64,000 nucleotides of DNA, from the NCBI GenBank assembly GCA_027625915.1, contig JANTQA010000042.1, forward strand, positions 5,220,001-5,284,000, read 5' to 3'. Below the pieces are notes generated by a model. It worked only from the letters and a program-made list of their open reading frames with translations. It was not told the DNA's origin and ran no database searches. Within the stretch, counting starts at the first letter, position 1. Each line of letters opens with the position of its first letter. Made by a program: the position numbers and the translations under genes. Source of the stretch: Anaeramoeba flamelloides. Taxonomy: Eukaryota; Metamonada; Anaeramoebidae. Shown piece by piece: positions 30,730 through 41,000 of the stretch.

Positions 30730-31985
30730 GCTACTATTAAAGCTACGACATCACTGTAGAAAACATAACTGTTGTTTTCCCCTTATAAATCCTCTTGATA
30801 TCATTTAAAGATATTTCCTCTATTTCTATTAGGTTTAAATCTGATGGTGATTCTGGGATAAATACGTTCATAAATATAGAATACTTTTCGATCCCTAACA
30901 AGTCTTTATATACCTTTTTATCAAAGATCCTTTACATTTCTTCTAAGAAGGGCTCAAGATTATTTGTATTGATTGAGAGTATAATGATAGATCCAAACTT
31001 TCCAAGAACATAAAGAGTATTTGAATCCTTTGGATTGGAAAAGTTTGGCAAGGCCAAAGTAACCCTTAAATAAAAAATCGAAGCTGTTCTCTGCTTTGGG
31101 GATCTGTTGATTGTGGTTAGATAACGATGGCTACCTTGTTTTAGGGGTACAGTAACTTATATTTAGTGATACCAGAAAGAATCAATTAAACTTTTAATAC
31201 ATGTCTCACTTGAGCAAATCATTAATCTATATAACAACCAACAGGGTCTGTGGGTAACCCCCCTTACAATCTTTGAACCTTGGGACGGGTGTAGATTGTT
31301 TCTCAACAAAGGATATAGGTTTATATAACATTTCCCCAAATAATCTTGGTATTAATTGAAATATCGAAATTTTTTTTTTTAAAGTTATTCATCCATTTAA
31401 ATTTTTTTATGAATAAATTTAATTGATTGTTTTTCAATGTATTCAATTGTTTTTTTGGTCGAATTAATTAACCTTTTATTAAATATTTTCTGGATTGTTA
31501 TAATATATTTTTGATAATTGTTTTTTTTTTTCAATTAAGTTGAATTCTATATTATTTTTATCATCATTAATATCTTTAAAAATCTCAATTTTTGAAATCC
31601 TATAACTTATTTGTTGTTTAAATTTTTAAAGAGTATATAAAAAATTTTCAATTTGTAAAAATTTATCAAATATAAAATAATTCAAATTGTTAATATTTTA
31701 ATTCCAAAAAATAATCCAAACTCTTTATACTTAAATTTGGAGTTTGTTAAGGTATTTCTATAATTTTTACCAACTCTGACCTGGGGCTTATTCTTTCTTT
31801 TATTACTAAATTGATATTAGTTTTGGTTAATTCTAAAAAAAAAAAATGAATTTTTCCTAGATGGCAAGGTATCTTTGAGTCGAATGGAGTTGATTCTTTG
31901 ATCCCCAAAACCTCTTGTTAATTTCAACCATTCTTCAAATAAATTCTTTTTGTAACCAGGAATATATATAGTTCTTTTGGTAAAA
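30730..31985 (-). pseudogene. Unidentified coding-like relic(s)
   Basis: Two minus-strand stretches have coding-like composition inside very AT-rich DNA. At 31985-31740 the reading includes YIPGYKKNLFEEWLKLTRGF and GDQRINSIRLKDTLPSRKN. At 31330-30740 it includes LALPNFSNPKDSNTLYVLGK, FGSIIILSINTNNLEPFLEE and VYKDLLGIEKYSIFMNVFI, with several interruptions. No family was recognised and I could not show that the two stretches belong together. Alternatives are exons of an unrecognised gene or remains of a mobile element. Confidence 0.35.
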
Positions 31986-32576
31986 AAAAAAAAAAAAACA
32001 TGTTAGTTCAAAAAGACAAGAAAATAATCTAAAGGAACTCTTTCAATTTTGATACCCTGATGAGTGCTTTATGTTCAAAAATTTAAAATATTGTGTTTTT
32101 TTTTAATCATGTTTGGCTTATCTTCATAATAAAGAGTGATAAACAAATAAACGTTTAAAATGAAACAACCAAAGTAAATAATTTTTCGAAAGCAAATGTA
32201 TTTTGACATAATTCTGAAAAGATGATAACCTCTGATACCAAACCATCACATTAAAGAAAGAATAAATATATTCCAAAAATAAAAATTTAGAATCTTTATT
32301 ATTTTTTTAAAAAAAGTAAAACTTGGTTTAACATTCAAGACACAAAAAAAGAACAATAATAATTATTATAATAATATGTCTATTTTTTAAGTGTAACCGT
32401 TTTTTCGTAAATTTTCTTTATTTATTTAATTAGAAAGATTTAATACTTTGCATTTCTATTTTTATTTTTTTTTTTTTTGTTTTGAAAAATGAGGTAAAAA
32501 AAAAAAAACATAATAGCAAAATTTAAGATCAGGATCTTAACTAATTTTATTCTTTAATGATTTTAAAACAAGGAAA

Positions 32577-34060
32577 TTATTTAAGTTGTTTTCCAATCCA
32601 TTGAAATCCTTCTTTATAGCCCATTCTATTTTTAATTGAACACATGAAGACTTCAATTGACCTTAATTCACTATTTTTAGATTTTTCATTTTTGCCTGTT
32701 GTAAAACTGAGATCCATAATTGTTCTGAGTTCTTCTTCTGAAACTGCCTCTTTCTTATCAATTTTGTTTCCTAAAATCAAAAACGGTACTGAGCGGAGTT
32801 CTTCGCAAGATAAAAGTGAATTCAATTCTTTTTTGGATTCCTCTAATCTTTCTTGATCGGCCACATCAACAATAAAGACAACGGCGTCAACGGTTGTGTA
32901 ATAGTCTCTCCATAATCTTCTTGCTATAAAATAGAATAATAAAAATAAAATAAAATTAATACAATTTAATATAATTTGGTTAATTAGAGTTCTGTTAAGA
33001 TGTATGTCTTCAAATGGCGAACTGAAAGAGTACAAATTTCTCAATGTCGAAAAGAAAAATATTTTGTTGTTTTGAAATTACTTTGAATTATTGAAAACGA
33101 ATAATCATAATAACAAAGATCCCAAAGCAATTCAAGGATTTTCTAAGAGAGGAAAAGTAAATTTTCAAAATTGTTTAAAGTTTTCTTAAAAAAGTGAGAA
33201 GCGTGGGACTTAAAAAAGTGTTACTTTATCTGTTTGTCCCACTGTTTTAAACAAGTTTGAGTCACAATTTTTAAATCGTTACTTTGTCACTTTTTTATAA
33301 TTACACCATAAAAAATTGTTTTTTACATTTATAAACTTTTTGCTTTTCAGATGGCTTTTGAAAAGGAATTTTCTTTTTTTTTTTTTGGAGTATTAACAAA
33401 AATATGGAAACGTGTGTTGCCCTTTTCTAAAAGTTCATGAAGTTAGTGTCTGAAAAACATATATCTTGATTAAAGACTTTTAAAAAATTAAAAAAAAAAT
33501 ATTTCAATTGTCTGTTTTGAGTTAAATAAAGCAATTCACAAAAATCCAAGGGATCTTTTAAATTGGTTGTAATTCAAATTTTTCAAATGAAGAGTAAATA
33601 TTTTGAGGTATTTGTTTGTTGGGCTACTTTAAATTCTTCACAAGTCATTTTCAAAACAAACAAAAAGAAAAAAAGAAAGGAAAAAAAAAAATAAAAAAAA
33701 AAAAAAATATTCAAACCTTCTTTATGTCCACCAAGATCAAATGCATTAAATTTGATATTTTCAATTTCAATTTCTTCCATTGCTATGTTTTATAATTTTT
33801 TGAATATATTCAAAGTGTTAATAAAAGAAGAAGATTGGTTTACATGAATAAGGAAAGTTAAAAAAAAAAGAAGAATTTTTTTTTTTTTTTTACTTACTTG
33901 GATGAAGGGTAGGTTCATGGATTTGCATAATGTTGTCTTTCAGCATATGCATTAGTGTTGTTTTTCCAGCATTGTCAAGTCCAAGGAAAACAATTTTGGC
34001 ACTTTTTTTGTAGATACCAATCCAACCAAGCACATCAAAAAACCAATTTACAAGAAACAT
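32577..34060 (-). CDS. SAR1: SAR1 small GTPase, three exons
   Basis: Exons are 34060-33898, 33782-33717 and 32923-32577, giving 191 residues, the usual SAR1 length. Introns are 115 and 793 nt, starting GTAAGT and GTTTGA and ending AG, with phases that restore HPTMEEIEI and GGHKEARRLW. SAR1-GTP inserts its N-terminal helix into the ER membrane and recruits the COPII coat. Visible are the hydrophobic N-terminus [19 protein letters not shown] typical of SAR1, the P-loop GLDNAGKT (27-34), switch I PTLHPT, switch II FDLGGH with the conserved His74, NKID (129-132), and the C-terminal [20 protein letters not shown], a SAR1 hallmark. There is no N-terminal Gly for myristoylation, unlike ARF. Identity is certain; the start matches the family. 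Confidence 0.96.
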
Positions 34061-34770
34061 TTAAAAAAGTCGTGTCACTTTAAAAAAAAAATGAAAAATA
34101 TAAAAAATGAAAATCAAATTTAGTTACCTCAATACTCATCGGCTAATGAGTCAAGTCGTATTTTGATAATTCTTTTGAGAAACCTTCCAACTAATAGAAT
34201 CTTGTAGACTTTTTCTGTCTCTGTTAATAATTCCAAATAACTTTTGACCAAAACTGGAATTTGGAATATTTTAAAATGAATTGGTGTTGTTTTTTTGTTT
34301 GGTAGTTGTTTAATTTGAAGATTAAAGTTAATAAAAATAAAGTATGATTCATCGAAATATTTTTATAAAATAAAAAAAGATTTCTCACCTTTTCAAAGCT
34401 TGATTGCAATTTGGAAACTTTTGAAACACATACCAAGGTGGAAAAGGTTTCTTCAATTAAGATCTTATTGGAGCAAATTTGTAAAAACAGTTTGAAGAAA
34501 GTTTTATTTTTTGTAATTTTTTAATCAAAAGAAATACAAATTTAGATTTTCTTCACCTTTCATCACAAAGGTATCCCTTTGAAAATTCTTCAAGTGTTTA
34601 ATTATTGTAAACACTTTTGAATCCAAAAAGGGAAATCTGATTTGGATCTATTTTGTTTAAATTGTGTTCAAAGTAAAGGTGATTATCCAACCCAAGTTTA
34701 ATAAAATTGTCCTAATAATTTGATTCTAGTCCACTAGTAATTGAATACCTAAACCCTTGTTAGATTTATT

Positions 34771-35045
34771 TCAAAAATTCTCTTGAAAAGTTTTTACAAT
34801 TTCTGTTTCAAGTGTGTTTAGAAACTTTTGAAATCTTTTCTCAATAAAATTTAAATATTGGTTTAAGGGACAAGTCTCTATAATTTTTTTTGACCAATTT
34901 CTAAATAAGGATTCCTTGTCAAGAAATCTATTAAATATTGGAAACAAACAGGGGTTTTTCAAATCTAAGTAATTGGCCAAAAATTTTCACAATCTCTATT
35001 AAATTTAGGTAAAAAAATTTAAATAGTGATTAATCCCTTAACGAA
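34771..35045 (-). mobile_element. Second copy of the 571-1699 element end with a short frame
   Basis: On the minus strand the sequence TTAAGGGATTAATCACTATT, then TTTTTTTACCTAAATTTAAT and AGAGATTG, matches the left end at 575-625. It is followed by AATTACTTAGATTTGAAAAA as at 639-658. A 69-codon frame (ANYLDLKNPCLFPIFNRFLD, ending FQENF) starts here. The opposite end was not found, so the copy is truncated. No protein family was recognised. Confidence 0.5.
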
Positions 35046-35118
35046 GAATCAACCTTTCTGAAAAAATAACTTAACTTTCAAATTCCTTATTATAAACCCC
35101 AAATTTAATTACTGTTAA

Positions 35119-35332
35119 TTTCAAAATAAAAAGATCAAAATATTCGTTCAGCTTTTGAAAAAAAATCACATACACCAAAAATTTAAATAAATCATCAAAG
35201 TTCCTAATTTTGAAGAAGAAAATTAATAATTTAGGCCAAAATTAAGAAGTAAAATATTGGAAATGTTAATTGATTTTCTAAATCTATATATGGGAAAGCT
35301 GTATGAAAATTTTGATTGTTTTATTTTGAAAC
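35119..35332. mobile_element. 214 bp inverted-repeat MITE (family P), copy 1
   Basis: The left end TTTCAAAATAAAAAGATCAA followed by TTCGTTCAGCTTT matches the inverted right end TTTCAAAATAAAACAATCAA followed by TTCATACAGCTTT. A second copy in the same orientation starts about 290 bp further on. Confidence 0.65.
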
Positions 35333-35620
35333 AAAAGGTAAGAAAAAAATAATAGTTTTTGTCGTCGTTTCATAAAATAAATATATTCAGTAAGTGAGTT
35401 ACTGTCACCAAATCAAAATTTTCACTTTTTAATTATCAAAGAATATCAGAAAATCAGTTTTAATCCTTTGGCTGTGTTTGGATGTTTTTTGGTCAAAGCA
35501 CTTTCTGAAAAATAATTTATTTTAGATTTTTCTAACATACAATAATCTTTTTCGATTGATCTACTGAATCTATTTTGTGAATGTTAAATTGTATAACTTT
35601 TTGTTCTTTTCTGCTGTTAA

Positions 35621-35840
35621 TTGCTAAATAAAAAGATCAAAAATTTCATTCAGCTTTCCCTTATAACACATAAATCATGAATTAAAAATTATTATAAATC
35701 ATCAAAGTACACAATTTAAAAAGGGAAATGAATAAATTAATTATCTTTTCAGTATTAAAAAGATAAAAAAGTTACAGGATTTTCAATTTTTTTTACGGAA
35801 AGCTGAATGAAAATTTTGTTCCATTTATTTTACAACAAAT
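35621..35840. mobile_element. 220 bp inverted-repeat MITE (family P), copy 2
   Basis: The left end AAATAAAAAGATCAAAAATT followed by TCATTCAGCTTTCC matches the inverted right end containing CATTCAGCTTTCC. Shared with 35119-35332, including the internal ATCATCAAAGT. Confidence 0.65.
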
Positions 35841-37500
35841 AGTAAACAGTCTATTGTGATATTTTCTTTTTTGTTTGAGAAAAAAATTAATCAATTATTC
35901 TTAAAAAGTCATTAAAAAAACAAAATAACGCAGAGTTAACTCAACAAGAAGTTTTGTGTATTATTAGAAAATTAATATAGAAATCAAATTTTTGTCTTTT
36001 GGTTTTGAATTCTAATTGTAATCAGACTTGCTTAAAATATTAAAAGTGGAAATTTGAGTTGATGTTATCAAAAATAATTTACTAAAAGACTATAATCCCT
36101 ATTTAAAATTTATAACACTATTTTCCGTTCATTTTGAATCTAAAGGAAGGAGACAGATAATTTGAGAAGAGTTCAAAAATAAATAGTCTAGATTACTCAC
36201 ATTTGCAACCATATATTCAATGGATTGGAAATTCTTTTAAATTTGAGTTTCACTTCTGTTTTTATTTTTTTTCACAAAGCTCCATTTTCGGAAACATTAA
36301 CAAATTTATTATCTTGTGTATTTTGTGGTAAGACCAATTCGGGGATATATTAAAAGAATTATTTAATGTGTCTAAATCTAAATTTTATTTTTGAAAAGAG
36401 AAGTTTCGAAAATGGAAAAGTAACTTTTTTTAAATTTATCATGATCAAAAACCAAATTAAGTTAGTTCAATAATAATTATTTTAAGCTGATTTTCTGAAT
36501 TCTTCTTGACATTGGTGGCAATTTTCGTTGAATTCCTAAATGGGATAAAATATAATTTTTCATAATTTGTACACAAAAAATTATCATCTTTCAAAATTTT
36601 TTTACAAAATTTCACAAAAACCATCAAGGAAACTTTTAAGTGATGATTTTAAATTTTTAAAGGGGTTAACATCATTATAGATTCCTCTATAATTGAAGTG
36701 TGTTGTAAATAGATGTACCTGGTATCCGTGTTACAAGATCCACACGGATTTAAAGAATCTATAAAAAAATTATTATAAAATAAATTATTTAAATTTTTTA
36801 CTAAGGATCAATATTAAAAATTTTCATTTTGGAGAATTTTTTTTTTTTAATTCCATTTCCAAATCTAAAGATAGAAACACAAAATAATAGTATACCAACT
36901 ATTAACAATTCACTTTTAGAACTACAAAAAGTAATTATTTTTATAATTTTTTAATTTTAAAGATTAACCCTATAATCACTAACATAAAAACACCAACAAC
37001 GTAAGGGTTTTGTACCCCTTTTATAAAATTAATTGTAAAATCAATATATTTCCAAGATTTGCAAAATAATTTTTCAAAAAAATCAGAAAGTTAATAATTT
37101 ATTTTTATTTCAAAAAAAGAATTTTTTCTCAACTGGTCTACATTTCCAAACAAATTTAAGAAAAATGTTTTATAACTTAGGAGTCTGAATATTGATGGTT
37201 CAAGATTTATTTTTTTCTCTAAAATATAGATTTTTTCCAAAAATTCTTTGGGTTTTTTACTAATACAAATATTATTTTTAATTGATGAGATCAACTTTTT
37301 ATACCTTTTCAATAATTGATAATTTTGAGACATTTGAACAATTGTGCAATAATACGATTTACACCCAATAACAACGTACTATAATATTAAACTTCTCCTT
37401 GGTTGGTGTTAATCCTTTAAACATTTAAGATGGGTTTTAGTTTTTAAAAAAAAGTTTATTTGATTAAAAAAATAAAATTGTGTGTCAAGTTTAAAAAAAT
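35841..37500. other. Gene-free stretch with one doubtful frame
   Basis: The only frame of note is an 80-codon minus-strand one at 37091-37333 (SQNYQLLKRYKKLISSIKNN onward). It is Lys/Ile/Leu-rich, may be a relic, and matches nothing I recognise. The rest is AT-rich without repeats shared elsewhere. Confidence 0.35.
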
Positions 37501-37962
37501 AACCATTCTGGAAAAAAAATGAAACAGGAAAAAAAAGTTAAATATGGTTTTTCATTAGAAACATTAATTGAATAACAGAAACCTGAAAACGGTAAAGTAA
37601 AATCAATTAAAAGAAGAAACCAATTAACTTCAAATAATAATCAATTATATCATGTTAAATCAAACCAACAAACACGATTTAAATCTACTTTCATATCGAA
37701 ATTGTTAGTGTGGTTTTAGAGATCTCAAAAATAGAAAATTTTTTCAACAAATTTTTAATAATTGATCAACCAAAGAAAAACCTCCAACCCAAAAGATAGT
37801 ATTAAAAAAACTGTTATTGTGTTGAAGACTTCATTTTGTCTTTATTTTTTTCCATTTTTTATTCTTTTTTTGATTGATCTTACTTTTTATTTTCAGGTTC
37901 TATTAAGGTTTCCAATTAAAAACCATATTTCACTTTTTTTCCCTTTTCTCCTTTTTTCCCAC
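37501..37962. mobile_element. Family G inverted-repeat element, copy 1
   Basis: The left end ACCATTCTGGAAAAAAAATG, then AAACAGGAAAAAAAAGTTAA, is mirrored by the right end CCATATTTCACTTTTTTTCC. The internal AAAATCAATTAAAAGAAGAA is shared with the copies at 42061-42510 and 57742-58296. No coding content. Confidence 0.6.
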
Positions 37963-38086
37963 TACTGTAAAATCGATTTTTCTAAAAAAAAAGATGAAAA
38001 AAAATAAAAAAAAAAAACATTTATTTTATCTTTTTTCTTGACATATTTTGAAAAAAGTTTTTTTATATAATTAGTATTTTGATTTA

Positions 38087-41000
38087 TTAATTTTCCAAAC
38101 ATTTTATCCATGATTTATCTATTAGATATGGCAAAGACGAATTCCTACAGAGTTTATAAAAATCATTTGCATCATCTAATTCCTCAAGAATTGATTCGTC
38201 TATTTCATTTTCTTCAAGCACATCTGAATAAAAAAATTTAAACATGATCTTTAAAGAACGAAAGCTTTTTGAAGAAACGTCTTTGACTGTGTTGGAAGAG
38301 TCATTTTTGACAAGAGTAAACATGTCTCTAAATAGCTGTGATCGTGCTATTAAAACGAATTTATGCATTTTAATTTCTTTATCATTGACAATGATTGTAA
38401 AATCCTTTGTTGATTCATCCAAATATAACTTTGTGAGATCTTGAGCAATGGACGCCTTGGATCTTCGTTTAAGAATGTTTGCAATCTTAAGCTTTGACGC
38501 CAATTCTCGGCAAAGCTTATCTTTAGGGCTAAGAAGCCCAAAGTAGATCCAGTTTAATAACCGTTTGATTACTTTATTGTTATAACTTTTTAATATTTCA
38601 ATTGTCTTTTTGTCTAACTTTTTCCCAGTTCGGATTTGGAAAAGCTGTGAATGGAATGAGATATCTTCATTTAATTCGACATCGCATGCAATTTTTTTTT
38701 CTAAGATCCTTCTTAAATCTGAAGTTAATGTGGTATGAATCAATAGCAATTGTTTTATTTCTTCATTATCAGTCATCCCCATTGCTTGTTTTTTCCCAAT
38801 GTTCATTAATGCTCCCTTTTCTAATAATAAATCAATTTTTTCGATTTGTAAATTATTTTTAATTGCATGAAATAACGGTATAAATCCCTATTTATCATGA
38901 TTTGTAATTTATTTATGATTTATTATCATAATATTATAATATTATATTGGTAGTATAATTATTAGAAAGAATGATTTAAAAAAATTAAGTATTTTAAATT
39001 TTTTTTTGGATTTTTTATAATAATTGAAAAAAAAATTAAATCATCTTCCATTTCTTAAACACTGTATTAAAATATATAAAAAGATTTTTTTTTTTTTATT
39101 TTTTTTCAGAAATGATGAAAATAGAATGTCAATGGTTTGTATTATTCTGTATTTAAAATTCATTTTATTTGAATCTATTAATTAGTTCCTTTTTTTTTTT
39201 TTTGGTAGTTTTGATGAGAAAATATCTCAAAATATTTTGTGATCTTTTTTTTATCTTTTTATTTTGTATTTTTTAAACTTGGAAAATGGTCATAGTGGTA
39301 GATTTGTATTGTAAATCAAACAACTTTTCAATCAAATTTATTGAATTTCACGTAAATAAGTCATTAGTCTTTGTTTTTTTTTGCTTTTTGATTTTTTTGT
39401 ATTAAAAGTTAAATAAAAAAATTGCCGCATTTGTTAGTTTTTTAGGTTTGGGTTTGAAAGTGATTAGATTTTCTTCATTTATTTTCAATTAAAAACGTTG
39501 AAAACATTTACAAATTAATATAAATTTCCATTTTTTCAGGAAATATTGCTGTTTTCATTCCCCATTAAATTTAGAAAAATGATTAATTAATTAATTATTT
39601 GAATATTTCCAGCAAAAGTTAAATTTAAAATTAAATTGTTTCCTTAAATACAATTCAAAATTTTAAACATATTAAAATTCAATTTTTGAAAAGAAAAAAA
39701 AAATTATATTTAATAAATTATCTATGGGAAATAATAAATGAGACCTATTGATTAATTGAAACTTTAATGATTTTTTATAATTTTGTTCTGCAATAAAACA
39801 AAAAATAAATAATTAATGAATACAAACAAAAAAAAAAAAGGGTGTGACTAATTTATTTGAGTGAGAACAACAAAAAAATAAATTAGTATAATTTGTTGAA
39901 ATTCCATTACCAAATATTGTTTGATCAAAGGGTTCGATACCACCAACTAATTTTATTTGGGTTTATCTATTCCAATGAAGTAAATAGTAACATTTGACAA
40001 ATCATTCGAAAAAAATTTTCCAATCGAACGTAAACCGATGAGGTAAATTGGAAAAACAAAATTAAAGATTAAAAAAAAGATAAAACTAAAAAATGATTAA
40101 AATAGATTTTGAGAAAAACTCAAATTATTTTCAAAATTAATGAAAGTGTAGTATTGTTATTCTTTTCACTATTTTAACTGTCCCAAAAAAAATTGGATTT
40201 GAGTTTAGTTCATTTTAAAAATGAATCAAAAAGAAAATTGGTATCAAAAATTAATTCGGTAAATTGGAATATTTTCAGATTGTGGTTTTTTTTGATATTA
40301 TTAAAATCTGGTAAAATATATAAAAAAAATAGTATTGATTACATTTTGCTATCAAATGAAACAATTTTTTAGCTCTGAATAATTCAATCAATAAAAGGCT
40401 CAACTAAAAAAAAAAAATAAATAAACAGTAGACATTCAACAATTACAGAGTTGGGAAATTGGCCATTTTAAAACGAAAATAGTAAAAGATTTTTATACTT
40501 TTTTAAGTGATCACCGAAACATTCCAAAAAATAAACTATATTTCTAAAATACTGACTCGCTTTATAATGTCAATGGGAGTTGTTTTATGTGGTTTACTCC
40601 CATAATCTGATCAAAAAAAATTTTACAATTTTGAGATCAGAATCATTTTTTCTAATTTCTTCCTATTTTTATTTGATTTTCAAATTTTTCTTTTTTTTTT
40701 TCAAATTTTTGTTTTTTTTTAATTCTTTTTTTTTTTTTTTTAATCCTTTTTTTGAAAGTAAAAGTTAAAAAAAAAAAGAGATCTTTTGGAAATATTGAGG
40801 AACATTAAGAAAATAGAGACTATGCAATGTCTTTTAAAATGAATGTAATTATTAAAAAAAAATCTTCTTGTTAACTTTTTTTCACTGGAAGTTCAGTAAT
40901 AAAAAATCGGTAATGCTCATTTCAAAAATTGTGACTCACTTTTTTTAAGTTCTTAGTTTTATTTTTTTTAATTTTTAAAATATCAAGCTTTTTATATGTT

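Noticed and set aside
30354-30759. Hydrophobic plus-strand frames of 80-128 codons
   Set aside because: They are T-homopolymer translations (Phe/Ile/Leu runs) with overlapping frames and no motif.
39920-39960. GGGTTCGATACC-like tRNA T-arm
   Set aside because: No acceptor stem, D-arm or anticodon arm could be drawn around it.
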